NCBI RefSeq assembly: GCF_024584705.1
Contig: NZ_CP097384.1
Location: forward strand, 1,798,001-1,862,000
Length of the DNA stretch: 64,000 bases
Reading direction: 5' to 3'
From: Blastopirellula sp. J2-11
GTDB lineage: Bacteria > Planctomycetota > Planctomycetia > Pirellulales > Pirellulaceae
Shown: positions 8,114 to 19,082 of the stretch, in pieces
Position numbering within the stretch: position 1 is the first letter of the stretch
How the letters are laid out: the number at the start of each line of letters is the position of its first letter
Program-made: the position numbers and the translations under genes
Notes under the pieces: generated by a model
Told to the model about the DNA's origin: nothing
The model's database searches: none
Seen by the model: the letters and a program-made list of their open reading frames with translations, nothing else

Positions 8114-9145
8114 CTAATAGTTGCTGGTAGCGACTTCACCGCCAGACTTCGATCCCAGGCTTCCCCAGACGCCAAACGGACTGGCCGAGCCACTTGAATT
8201 CGATGGAATCGAAGCGGCGAGATTGCCGGTATCGATCGTTTGCGAGATGAAGTGAACGCTGCCATCGACGAACAGGGCTTCAACGCCGCCAGGATGCCGA
8301 CTACTGGCCGTATAGAGCCCTCCATTTAGTTGCGAACTGCAGGTGGCGCTGTTCGGAGGCAAGATCGTCGTCAAAGCGCAGTAACCGGGGCGACCGTCAG
8401 GCCAGCGATAACCAGAGCAACGATTTTGGTCGATGAGCGAGCTTGAAGCGGTGTACATGCCGTTTACTAACCGGGCTTGGCAATTGATTGGATTCGTCGA
8501 GTCATTGGAAACAGCTCTTCCAATTTGGTTGTCAGCCGGCGGCTTAATAAACTCGGACATTGCGATGGTGTTGGATAGCCCGTCGGTGACGTCACGAAAC
8601 TTGACGTGCAATTCCATGCCGAAGATCCCACGAACGCCGAGCGGTTTGACGTCGGTGCCGGAGACCGAATAGTCGCTGCCGACGCAATCGCCCATGCTAA
8701 GTGAGTAATTGATTTCGCCAAATTCGCTGCCGATGATCGAATCGGAGGGACACAAGAACCCGTCGACTTGCGACTTCGCTTGCCAGGGCGCAAATGACGT
8801 ATTCCAGACGTACTGCGTATTGGTCATCGCGGCCTGATAAAGATTGTCTTGCTCCATGAAGGGGAGCAAAGCGACATAGGCGGAGAAGCGTCGCGGCGGG
8901 TTGGCGTCAACAACCGTCGACGCGTCTGTGCCTCCTTGGCGATAGGGCATTGTTAGGAAAGTGTCATGGTAGTTGTGCAGCGCCAAGCCGAACTGTTTCA
9001 GATGGTTGGTGCATTGCATCCTGCGGGCCGCTTCGCGGGCTTGTTGGACGGCCGGCAGCAGTAGTGCAATTAAGACGCCGATGATGGCGATGACAACCAA
9101 CAATTCGACGAGCGTAAAGCCCGATCGAGTGGACGAACGAGTCAT
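8114..9145 (-). CDS. DUF1559 pilin-like protein
   Basis: 343 aa. The start at 9145 puts a type IV pilin-like leader first (MTRSSTRSG, then [20 protein letters not shown]), so the prepilin peptidase would cut before Phe. The DUF1559 body follows: [53 protein letters not shown]-like ([16 protein letters not shown]). The C-terminal H-x9-DG motif reads [12 protein letters not shown]. The family is greatly expanded in planctomycetes and is thought to form surface or periplasmic pseudopilin-like structures; individual functions are unknown. It is first in a two-gene unit with the lipoprotein. Confidence 0.9.
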   Translation of the reverse strand: MTRSSTRSGFTLVELLVVIAIIGVLIALLLPAVQQAREAARRMQCTNHLKQFGLALHNYHDTFLTMPYRQGGTDASTVVDANPPRRFSAYVALLPFMEQDNLYQAAMTNTQYVWNTSFAPWQAKSQVDGFLCPSDSIIGSEFGEINYSLSMGDCVGSDYSVSGTDVKPLGVRGIFGMELHVKFRDVTDGLSNTIAMSEFIKPPADNQIGRAVSNDSTNPINCQARLVNGMYTASSSLIDQNRCSGYRWPDGRPGYCALTTILPPNSATCSSQLNGGLYTASSRHPGGVEALFVDGSVHFISQTIDTGNLAASIPSNSSGSASPFGVWGSLGSKSGGEVATSNY

Positions 9146-9321
9146 GTTCAGAGTCCCTTGTTGTTTTGAGAAGCTGCGTAGGATACGGAGAAGTGAAAGA
9201 AAGTGTGGTGGTTCTGAGACCGATTCTATCGGCACTAGCGGGTGGTGCAATGATATTGTGATGGTTTATAGAAGTTTAATTCTGAAATTTCGCCTTGCTG
9301 TGATCATCTCGGCCTTGCGCA

Positions 9322-9349
9322 AAAAAGCTCGCCTTAGGGCGAGCTTTTT
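9322..9349. terminator. bidirectional hairpin terminator
   Basis: AAAAAGCTCGCC, loop TTAG, GGCGAGCTTTTT: a near-perfect inverted repeat with T runs on both strands. It lies 28 bp beyond the stop of apgM (minus strand), for which it is the natural terminator, and upstream of the DUF1559 gene. Confidence 0.85.
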
Positions 9350-9376
9350 AGTATTCGTTAGGTTGTGGTGGTAAGC

Positions 9377-10582
<1,206 letters not shown>

Positions 10583-10864
10583 GATGCGGTCTTCCGTCGG
10601 CGTATTTTTTTAGGATGTTTCAGGCAGATTTCGCTTCGCCGCAGGCTAGGAGAGAACCGCTGGCGACAGCGCTGATTATCGACTTTTCGGCCGTGATCAC
10701 AACCGGGCGCCAGCCAAAGGGGAGGGGAGAACGATCCTCCTTAGCCCAGGTAATTTTCACATTATCGACGGTGCAGGCGACTTTCAGGCGTTACGAAGGG
10801 GCACGCTTGACCCCAGCGCCGGCATCTCCCTGGAAGAATTCCTGATGCCCCGGCGAAGTCCCTA

Positions 10865-11929
10865 CTACGGGCGACCCGCAAAATCGGCGGGAAATTCAAA
10901 CTCAAATTGATGGCCGGCGACGTTGGGAACATGTTTGGTTCCTGCACACAGCACTTCGTCGGTGGGAAGAAAGGTCCAAGCTTCGACGCGATTTTGGGCC
11001 GGGTGAAACCGGTAGAGTCGGAGCCAACCGGTGCTGTAGTCGCAAAGCAGTTGATGGACCTGGTTGCCGTGATCGCCTTGAGCGACTTCATGCAACGAAT
11101 GGCTGCGGCTTTGATCACCGCAGCAGACCATGAAGAGGTTCGCATGTTTCCGAAAGCATTTGTTCCACATTTCTTCCGCGGTATTGCCTCGCTCCTCGTG
11201 GATTTTCGTCCATTGCATCCGTCCCTTTGGCGCGTCGGTGTAATCTCTGTTCGACTTCGGATGTTGCAACGGGCCCAAGCACATGTGCGTGGTGATAATG
11301 GCGCAGCGATCGGCGTGCGCTTGCAGAACTTCATCCGCCCAAGCCAAGACGTCGTCCGGTGCGTTGCACTCCAAATGCAAAAAGACAAAGTCGATGCCGC
11401 TGCTGGAAAACAATTGGAAACTGTTGGCGTTATCGCCAGAAATGGCTCCGCTGTCCGTTTGGGGCGTATAGCATCCGCCGTACCAGTCGCAATCAGCGAA
11501 TCGCTCGGCGGGAAAGTACTTCTGGAAGAGGGACGAATCGCCCGACTTGGTCATGTCATGATTGCCGACCGAAATTCCGTACGGCAGGATTCCGTGCAAC
11601 TGGTCCATGCACTGCTGAGCGACTGTCCAATGCTCGTCGATATTCTTATCGACAATATCGCCCACGTGACTGGCGAAGACGATGTTCTGCTTTTCCTGGT
11701 TTTTGACAATCCAGCTAACGTGATCAGAAAATATCGGATTCGCTAGTTCGCCGTCTGCGGGATGATACGACTGCGTATCGGGGATGACCGCGATGGAGAA
11801 TGATCCGGCGACCGGAGCGGGTAGGTGTTGGTTTTCGGCCAGCGCCGGCGTAGTAAAAATTCCCCACTGGCAGATCGAGCTCAGGGCCAGCATTAAAAAC
11901 AAGAACTCTCTTCGCTCGAAAATTGTCAA
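10865..11929 (-). CDS. secreted calcineurin-like metallophosphoesterase
   Basis: 354 aa from a TTG at 11929 that opens directly into a signal peptide (FERREFLFLMLALSSICQWG ... ALAEN); a GTG at 12007 would add 26 residues. Metallophosphoesterase motifs: VIPDTQSYH (first Asp), VGDIVDK (second Asp), ISVGNHD (Asn-His-Asp), ITTHMCLGP (His), GDQSRSHS near the C-terminal histidines. These ligate a two-metal centre. The substrate cannot be read from sequence. It is a single-gene unit 97 bp after a DUF1559/lipoprotein pair on the same strand. Confidence 0.82.
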   Translation of the reverse strand: MTIFERREFLFLMLALSSICQWGIFTTPALAENQHLPAPVAGSFSIAVIPDTQSYHPADGELANPIFSDHVSWIVKNQEKQNIVFASHVGDIVDKNIDEHWTVAQQCMDQLHGILPYGISVGNHDMTKSGDSSLFQKYFPAERFADCDWYGGCYTPQTDSGAISGDNANSFQLFSSSGIDFVFLHLECNAPDDVLAWADEVLQAHADRCAIITTHMCLGPLQHPKSNRDYTDAPKGRMQWTKIHEERGNTAEEMWNKCFRKHANLFMVCCGDQSRSHSLHEVAQGDHGNQVHQLLCDYSTGWLRLYRFHPAQNRVEAWTFLPTDEVLCAGTKHVPNVAGHQFEFEFPADFAGRP

Positions 11930-12026
11930 CGGTTCGTTTCTCTTCAGAGGTATGGTGTAGCCATAAAAAAACGGCGGGCGGTCTGAGGCAATCTCAGACT
12001 GCTCCACCGTGAGAAATTGTAACGAG

Positions 12027-12467
12027 TTATCGTCTTTTCTTCTTGGGGATTTCCACTTCTAAGTCGTAGGTGGAATTCTCGTGCGGGAACTCGTGCGTGG
12101 TGACGAACGTGCGAAATAACGGCTCGACGATGGTTTCTCCATCCACGTCCAATTCCGCTTTGGTTTGGAAACCCTCAACTTCGATCTTGTAGGCGCCTCC
12201 GACCAGACCTTTGCCGTACTGCGTCGAGTACTTGCCGTCTTTGACATAGGCGATGCACGCCGGGCCTTGATTGCCGGCGGACGCATCCGGAGCAAAAATG
12301 ATCTCACCTTCGGGCAAGGGTTGCCCTTGAAAGGTGATGACGCCGGAGACTTGATATTTTCCTGGTCCGACATCGCCGGCGCCGCATCCGCAGATTGCGA
12401 TCAGCGAGGACGCCAGCAATAGGAACGCCGTCAAGGAAGCCGCTTTTCGGGGGAAGAACTGATTCAC
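12027..12467 (-). CDS. lipoprotein partner of second DUF1559 protein
   Basis: 146 aa. Signal NQFFPRKAASLTAFLLLASS with a lipobox at ICGCGAG. The body is a short beta-sandwich-like domain (YQVSGVITFQGQPLPEGEII, FAPDASAG, GGAYKIEVEGF) related in pattern to the lipoprotein at 7591-8070; the C-terminus is basic (IPKKKRR). The GTG start shares one base with the TAG stop of the DUF1559 gene, so translation is probably coupled. Confidence 0.8.
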   Translation of the reverse strand: MNQFFPRKAASLTAFLLLASSLIAICGCGAGDVGPGKYQVSGVITFQGQPLPEGEIIFAPDASAGNQGPACIAYVKDGKYSTQYGKGLVGGAYKIEVEGFQTKAELDVDGETIVEPLFRTFVTTHEFPHENSTYDLEVEIPKKKRR

Positions 12468-13447
12468 TATTCTTCTCCTCCGATCGGCAGACCATCATTG
12501 CGGATGCCCAATTGGCGATAGATATCGAGATTGATCGTTTCGGCCGTGAAATCGACCGAAGCGTCAGCTAGCAACATGTTGCAGCCGCCGGGGTGAAAAC
12601 TGCCAAATAGGCGAGAGTATCCCGTTCGCGAATCGGCGCCGGAAGCGGGGACCGTGCCGCCGGTCGGAATCCGCGAATTGATCGGCTCGTACGTGCCGGC
12701 CAGCGTCGCCGGATGCGGCATGGTCGAGCCTGTGCCGAGTCGAATCGACGAGGCCCAGCTCAAGTAAAACGTGGAAGTCGTGCCGGCGTCGGTCAAATGG
12801 TACTTCGTTTCGCCGACCAGAAACGTCTTGGTCGTTCCATCGGTAATATCGCGAAACCTGCTGTTCGAGTTGGCGAACATAATGCCGTTCACGAAGAAGA
12901 CGTTCGAGTTGCCTCCGGAACAGTTGACGTTGCTCGAAGAGCCGCCCCCTTGGACGCCAAAATAGTTCAAGTTGTTCACGCCGTTTCCGGATGCGGGATC
13001 GGAAGGGCATTGGTACTTGGAGTTTTGTTCGTACCACAGCGGATAGTTCTGTGATGAGCTTGAAACTTGGCTGGTGAACGAAGCCGACAACGGCAGCTTG
13101 AAGTCGTATTGGTCGTGGCGCGAGCCTTCTTCCATAAACGGCAGAATCAAAACCGTCCAAGGCGCTCCTTGCGTGGCCGATCCACTGTTGCACCAGTCAT
13201 CGCCCAATCCCTTGGTCACCTTTTCAGCGACGATGCCGCCTGGCGGGAAGCCCTTGTGCGTATCGTGATAGTTGTGCAGCGCCAGACCAATTTGTTTCAT
13301 CTGGTTGACGCACTGAATTCGCCGCGCCGCTTCGCGTGCTTGTTGAACCGCCGGCAGCAACAACGCGATCAAGACGCCAATGATCGCAATCACCACCAAC
13401 AATTCGACCAGGGTAAATCCCCGGCTTCGTTTCATCATCAATTGCAT
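12467..13447 (-). CDS. DUF1559 pilin-like protein
   Basis: 326 aa; ATG at 13447 has GAGGA 6 nt upstream. Pilin-like leader MQLMMKRSRG then [20 protein letters not shown], followed by [20 protein letters not shown] and [19 protein letters not shown]. The C-terminal signature is HPGGCNMLLADA: H-x9-DA rather than the usual H-x9-DG. The middle part is Ser/Asn-rich (VQGGGSSSNVNCSGGNSN). Overlaps its lipoprotein partner by one base. Paralogous to the protein at 8114-9145 but well diverged outside the N-terminal third. Confidence 0.9.
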   Translation of the reverse strand: MQLMMKRSRGFTLVELLVVIAIIGVLIALLLPAVQQAREAARRIQCVNQMKQIGLALHNYHDTHKGFPPGGIVAEKVTKGLGDDWCNSGSATQGAPWTVLILPFMEEGSRHDQYDFKLPLSASFTSQVSSSSQNYPLWYEQNSKYQCPSDPASGNGVNNLNYFGVQGGGSSSNVNCSGGNSNVFFVNGIMFANSNSRFRDITDGTTKTFLVGETKYHLTDAGTTSTFYLSWASSIRLGTGSTMPHPATLAGTYEPINSRIPTGGTVPASGADSRTGYSRLFGSFHPGGCNMLLADASVDFTAETINLDIYRQLGIRNDGLPIGGEE

Positions 13448-13778
13448 CGTTTTTCCTCTGTCCACTCAAGCCAAATTCCACCGCAATGCGTTGGTGATAA
13501 TGCAGGCTGCATCCCACTGTCGCACGCACAATTTGCATAAGTCTAATCGTGGAAGTGAAGGAAACGTGAATGTGAGATGAGGATCGCAAATGCTCGATAA
13601 GTTCTAAACAATCGAGCGAGAATTCGAGACAAAAACATCGCGAAAACAATTTGAGATAGATTGCTTTCCTAAATAAGTTCCATGGCTTTTGGGGTGATCG
13701 CAATGTGCAAGAGAGGGGGTGAAGGCGCGTGATATCAAAGGGAATGTCAGCTGAAATCAAACGGCGCCCGCTTTTTAC
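13448..13778. other. intergenic region upstream of the second DUF1559 unit
   Basis: About 330 bp; must contain the promoter of the leftward DUF1559/lipoprotein unit. AT-rich stretch around 13600-13690. I see no gene or repeat in it. Confidence 0.4.
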
Positions 13779-13813
13779 AAAGAACGCCGCAGGGAACCGT
13801 TGCGGCGTTCTTT
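13779..13813. terminator. hairpin terminator after the peroxidase gene
   Basis: AAAGAACGCCGCA (13779-13791), loop of 9, TGCGGCGTTCTTT (13801-13813): a perfect 13-bp stem ending in A/T runs on both strands. It lies 22 bp past the stop of the minus-strand peroxidase gene. Confidence 0.8.
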
Positions 13814-13834
13814 CTTTGGGCAAAGTTAATCGCT

Positions 13835-15934
13835 TTATCGAGATGGTGAGCGACGCGGCGCATCTCGTCGGTTGCGATCTTTTTCGAGACTGTCGATCAA
13901 GTCATCCAAGGGATCCAACAAGGCGCCGTCTGCGAACGCGTCGTCGTGCAGATCGGGGTGACGCGGGCGTCCGTCTTGTGGGGGCTGCGGACAATCATGA
14001 TCCTGGTTGGGTTTTGTCGTTTTACCGAAATCGACGTTATGAATCACTTGGCCGCCGACCGAGATCAACACGTCTTGCGTCTTGGCGATCGGACCTTGCG
14101 GCGTTCTCAGCAGCACCTGAATTTGATAGTCGCCGGTCTCCTGAAAATCGGTGAACCGATAGTCGCCGCGCGCGTTGGTGATCGTTTCGGCGACCACTTC
14201 TCCTTCGTCGTTGAGCAATTGCACAGTGACGCCGGCTTGGCCTTGCGGACGATCATTGACGCGATCCTGCTGATCACCATCGGCGAAGACCGTACCGGAG
14301 ACCGATGCGGACATGAAAAAGACGTTCTCTTGCAGATTGGTGACGGTCGTATTTCGCTGAATGATATCGGACAGCGTGGTGTTCTCAATTCGATCGATAT
14401 CCTGGGGAGAGAAAATGTTTTCGTAGTAGAACCGATCGCCGTCGCGCAGACGTGTGAATTGATCGACGATGATCGCTTGATTCAACTCTCCCAGACTGCT
14501 CCCCTCGACATGATCTTCAGCCAGCGCACCGACCCACAGATCGATGTTGTCGACCGTTCCATACAGATCTTCCAGCGCCTGCTGCCGTTCGACGTCTGAG
14601 GTAATCTCGGCGAAACTGGTGACCCGCGGCAATCCATACGCTTCCCGCACCGAGTTATAGTCGGCCAATCCATGGTCGCGACCGCGCTGGATGTTGAGCG
14701 TCGCCAAGTCTAATCCGCCTTGGCCGGGGGCGCCAAACAAAAAGTTGCGGACGCTGTCAACAATTTGATTGTCAAGTTCCTGCGACTGCGATGATGCGGC
14801 GTACTTGAGCAGCGAATCGATTCCATGTTCCTTCACAAGACTCGGATTAAAGAAGGCTTCGGCCAAGGTTACTTCTTCGGCTACCGCACGTCCGTCGTTG
14901 CCAAAAAACTCGATGTCATCGTTCAGCAAACTATGTCCCAGCCGATAGGCGGCGGTGGCGAATTCGTTGGTGATGTTGGGATTGACGGTCGGGTCATAGC
15001 CGGCGTAGTCAGAAATCGCTCCTTCTCCCAGCAGCGCCGGCAAGAATTCGTTGAATGTGATCGACTGAATCTCGGCGATGACGATGGCCCGCGCTTGCTG
15101 ATAGATTTCTTCGTCGCTGAGCGAAGGATCTTGAGCGGCGATCTGGTCAGCCCACTGATTATGCTCGCGTACGAACAAAGTTTGCAGCGAAGTGAGTTCA
15201 ATGTTCTCACTGGCGCGGATGTCGCCGGCGTAGAAGTTTCCTTCTTCGTCGGTGGGAAGCAAATCCCCATCGCTGGTCTTCAGCTTTCCTCCTTCAAAGG
15301 TGCGTAGACCATCGGCGATCTCTTGGCTCGATCCGTAGACTTGCGAGCCGTCGACAAACGCGGTGATCGAGTTGAACTGCTCGCGCGGGTTGTCGACGCT
15401 ATCGCCGGTCGTCGGATCAAACAGGGAGCGGAAAAACGGAATCACGTCGTCACCGCTGGAGTCTGGATCGAAGTAGGGATCACCGGTCGGAACGGCGACG
15501 TTGGCCGCTTCAGTATCGCCCGACTCAGTCAGGTCGATGTCGTGATCCAGGAATTGTCCCCAGACGTAAATGAACGCCGAGAGTTGTCGCTCGTTGCCTG
15601 TTGCGTCCGGGTCTTGGGCGGCGATTGCGTTGCTGATTTCGCGAGCGCTAGGGCGATCCGCGTCGGCAATCTCCGAGATTCCATCGGCATAGTCGGCTTC
15701 GGCGGCGCGCAAAAATTGCTCGCCGGTGCTGCCGAGGTCGGGATTTTCCAGGTTGTTTCCGCTCCCGTCGATCGAGCGGATTTCGTCGGTGGTTGGGGTC
15801 GGAATCGACTGCGGAGGATGCATCATCGCATCGTCGATTGGGGCCATCGACAGCACATCGACAGCGAAGAGTTGGCGCAGTTCCAGGGTTTCCAGCGACG
15901 CTCGGCGCGCACCGCGAGACAGTTTGCTTCTCAT
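13835..15934 (-). CDS. secreted animal-type heme peroxidase with C-terminal B-type domain
   Basis: 699 aa of the peroxidase-cyclooxygenase superfamily. N-terminus SLETLELRQLFAVD is a variant of the LEPRxLLSAD motif of planctomycete surface proteins. Catalytic features by comparison with myeloperoxidase: WGQFLDHDIDL (distal His131, Asp130 for a heme ester, Gln127 and Asp132 near halide/calcium sites), GDIRASENIE (catalytic Arg240, Glu243 for the second heme ester, Asn244 where myeloperoxidase has the sulfonium Met), and AYRLGHSLL (proximal His334). NIQRGRDHGLADYN is the superfamily signature. Residues about 545-650 form a Cna_B/SdrD-like beta domain (SGTVFADGDQQDRVNDRPQG, ARGDYRFTDF). The C-terminus is charged (EKDRNRRDAPRRSPSR). 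It likely oxidises halides or organics outside the cytoplasm; substrate not determinable. Confidence 0.9.
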   Translation of the reverse strand: MRSKLSRGARRASLETLELRQLFAVDVLSMAPIDDAMMHPPQSIPTPTTDEIRSIDGSGNNLENPDLGSTGEQFLRAAEADYADGISEIADADRPSAREISNAIAAQDPDATGNERQLSAFIYVWGQFLDHDIDLTESGDTEAANVAVPTGDPYFDPDSSGDDVIPFFRSLFDPTTGDSVDNPREQFNSITAFVDGSQVYGSSQEIADGLRTFEGGKLKTSDGDLLPTDEEGNFYAGDIRASENIELTSLQTLFVREHNQWADQIAAQDPSLSDEEIYQQARAIVIAEIQSITFNEFLPALLGEGAISDYAGYDPTVNPNITNEFATAAYRLGHSLLNDDIEFFGNDGRAVAEEVTLAEAFFNPSLVKEHGIDSLLKYAASSQSQELDNQIVDSVRNFLFGAPGQGGLDLATLNIQRGRDHGLADYNSVREAYGLPRVTSFAEITSDVERQQALEDLYGTVDNIDLWVGALAEDHVEGSSLGELNQAIIVDQFTRLRDGDRFYYENIFSPQDIDRIENTTLSDIIQRNTTVTNLQENVFFMSASVSGTVFADGDQQDRVNDRPQGQAGVTVQLLNDEGEVVAETITNARGDYRFTDFQETGDYQIQVLLRTPQGPIAKTQDVLISVGGQVIHNVDFGKTTKPNQDHDCPQPPQDGRPRHPDLHDDAFADGALLDPLDDLIDSLEKDRNRRDAPRRSPSR

Positions 15935-16151
15935 GGGGTTTTTCCTTCTCAGTTCCGGAGTTCCGCCTTGCCCTACTGTTTAAAGCGTAGATGAAACCTG
16001 CGAAGGAGTCTGCGATTTTGCAGGGGAAAATTCGAAATATTGGGGTGTGAGAATGGGAAGAGAAAGAAGAGAACTCGGCAGGGCCACGGATGAAGAACGG
16101 AAGAACACGGGAAGAATCAAAGAGAAAATGTTGGACAAGAAGCCGCCCGAA

Positions 16152-17258
<1,107 letters not shown>

Positions 17259-17262
17259 GGGG

Positions 17263-17736
17263 TTACTCGTTGAGTTGGCCTTTGATCGTGCGCTGGGTAA
17301 TTTCCCACACCCCCGCGAGGTGCGTCAGATATTCTTCCGGCGACATTAATTCGTCACCGGGGCCGTCGATTTCGTACAGCCACCCAGCTCCATACATATC
17401 CAGGTTAATCTGCGAAGGGTCGCTTAGCAGCGCCGGGTTCAGCGTTGTCAGCTGACCGGCCAGCGGAGCGTACAAATCGCTTTCCGCTTTGCTGCTCTCG
17501 ATGAAGCCAATTTCCTGACCTTGCCGCAAGTTGGTAGGCGCGTCGACGCTCCACTCCAAAAAATAAACGTCTTGCAACAACCGGACCGCGTAGGCGGTAA
17601 AGCCGAAGCGGTAACCTTGCTGGCCGTGACTGATTTGAACGCGGCTGGCCCAAGTATGGTTTTTGGCGTACTGGCGATCGGTCGGAAACGTGGCCTCGAA
17701 CTTGCCCATCATGAAGACAAGAGAGTCGTCGCTCAT
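17263..17736 (-). CDS. GcvH-like lipoyl carrier protein
   Basis: 157 aa. The lipoyl-domain hairpin is clear: RQGQEIGFIESSKAESDLYA then PLAGQLTTLNPALL, with Lys83 at the lipoylation position as in glycine cleavage H protein. The N-terminal part (RQYAKNHTWASRV, YRFGFTAYAVRLLQDVYFLE) corresponds to the H-protein 'HEW' region but is diverged. No glycine cleavage gene (gcvP, gcvT) is nearby; instead the gene is locked between a radical SAM gene (ATGA overlap) and a ferredoxin gene (4 bp). So it is probably a specialised lipoyl carrier, in the way that LbpA serves the sulfur-oxidising sHdr complex; that comparison is an analogy, not an identification. Confidence 0.82.
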   Translation of the reverse strand: MSDDSLVFMMGKFEATFPTDRQYAKNHTWASRVQISHGQQGYRFGFTAYAVRLLQDVYFLEWSVDAPTNLRQGQEIGFIESSKAESDLYAPLAGQLTTLNPALLSDPSQINLDMYGAGWLYEIDGPGDELMSPEEYLTHLAGVWEITQRTIKGQLNE

Positions 17737-19043
17737 GTATAGCGAACTCCCTGGTGTTGCTCTTCAAAGAACGGGGGCAACAGGCCGTCGGCCCGCAGCA
17801 GTCCGTCGCGCGTCAGTTCGATCCGATTGCCGTCGATGGTCGCCATGTCGGTTTCGACATATTCATTCCAGATCGGCTGCCATTTCTCGACGATGTTGAC
17901 GCCAAATTTGGTTTGGAAGTAATCGACGTCCAAGTAACCTCGCTTTAACAGCAAGATCGTTTCGCGAATCAGCATTTGCTCGGGCGTCGGCCGATAGGCG
18001 CGCTTTAGCGGCAGTTGCTTTTTCTCGAGCAGATCGCCGGTGTAGTCGGCCCACTCGGTTTTGTTCTGGTAGTGAACGCCAGAGATGTGCCCAAAGCTGG
18101 CGACTCCCGTCGCTAACAGATCGGCGCCGCCGAACAAGTTGTCGCGGTAGCTGAAGCTGATCTTGGTCGGGTCTTTGATCATCGTGTAGGCGCTCGACTG
18201 CGAGTAGCCGGCTTTAGCCAACTCATCAAAGGCGTAGCTGACCCAGGCTCGCTTGGTCGGCCAATCGGCGACCGGCGTTTCGATCTTGTTCCCCAAGATG
18301 TCTTTGGAATAGACCGTGTTGAACGGCAGTTCCATCTGATAGATGGTGACGCACTCGGGCGACAGCTCCAACGTTTTCACCAGATTGTCTCGCCAAGTGT
18401 CCCATGTCTCGCCAACCATTCCAGCGATCAAGTCAATATTGACGTTGGGGAACTGCGCCTGCTCGATCCATTCCCAAGCTTTGTAAACCTCTTTCGAGAG
18501 ATGCGCGCGGCCGTTCTCTTCCAGGATCTTGTCGGAGAAGCTCTCGATCCCCAGACTCAACCGGGTGACGCCCATGTCGCGGAGCGTCTTGACCTTGGTC
18601 TCGCTTAGCGTGCCAGGCTCGCACTCAAAGGTGACTTCTTCGGCCTGGTCCCAACTGATGCTCTTGCGCAGGCGATCTTCCAGCCGTTGCAGTTGCTTCG
18701 GGCTGAGGAACGAAGGCGTACCGCCGCCAAAGTAGACGAAGCGGAACGGTCGTCCCCCCATCGCCGCTTGTTTGCTGACCAGCTCAATCTCATCGACCAG
18801 GGCCGAGACGTAGGTCTCGACTTCAGAACCATTCTTGTCGGTGTAAACGCGGAAATAGCAGAACTTGCAGCGTTTGCGGCAGAACGGGACGTGCAGATAC
18901 AGACCCAACGGCACGCCAGGTCGCGGCTCGCTGGCCAGCGCCTGTTGCAGATCGGGAATGTAGTCCTCGCTCCACTGCGAAAAGGGAGGATAGTTCGAGA
19001 TGAAGTAGCTGCCGACCTCGGTTTTGACTGAATCGGTGGCCAT
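17733..19043 (-). CDS. HemN/HemW-like radical SAM protein
   Basis: 436 aa. Radical SAM cluster motif CRKRCKFC at Cys55, 59 and 62, within LGLYLHVPFCRKRCKFCYF, which is the HemN/HemW form of CX3CX2C. SAM-binding pattern YFGGGTPSFL, then FECEPGTL, TRLSLGIESFSD and NIDLIAGMVGETWDTWRDN follow the HemN family; a HemN C-terminal helical domain spans about 340-410. HemN family members act on porphyrin side chains, carry heme, or methylate (HutW/ChuW, NosN). The tight operon with a lipoyl carrier and a ferredoxin argues against simple coproporphyrinogen oxidase. TGA stop overlaps the ATG of the GcvH-like gene. Confidence 0.85.
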   Translation of the reverse strand: MATDSVKTEVGSYFISNYPPFSQWSEDYIPDLQQALASEPRPGVPLGLYLHVPFCRKRCKFCYFRVYTDKNGSEVETYVSALVDEIELVSKQAAMGGRPFRFVYFGGGTPSFLSPKQLQRLEDRLRKSISWDQAEEVTFECEPGTLSETKVKTLRDMGVTRLSLGIESFSDKILEENGRAHLSKEVYKAWEWIEQAQFPNVNIDLIAGMVGETWDTWRDNLVKTLELSPECVTIYQMELPFNTVYSKDILGNKIETPVADWPTKRAWVSYAFDELAKAGYSQSSAYTMIKDPTKISFSYRDNLFGGADLLATGVASFGHISGVHYQNKTEWADYTGDLLEKKQLPLKRAYRPTPEQMLIRETILLLKRGYLDVDYFQTKFGVNIVEKWQPIWNEYVETDMATIDGNRIELTRDGLLRADGLLPPFFEEQHQGVRYT

Positions 19044-19082
19044 GAAGCTCCTGCGGGTTAATCGTGCAAACTTGCCGCACTG

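Noticed and set aside
13946-14599. Plus-strand frame of 217 codons opposite the peroxidase
   Set aside because: Shadow of the peroxidase gene, whose catalytic residues confirm the minus-strand frame.
17263-17736. Canonical glycine cleavage H protein
   Set aside because: The lipoyl lysine region matches, but the rest is diverged, no gcvP or gcvT is near, and the gene is embedded in a radical SAM/ferredoxin operon.
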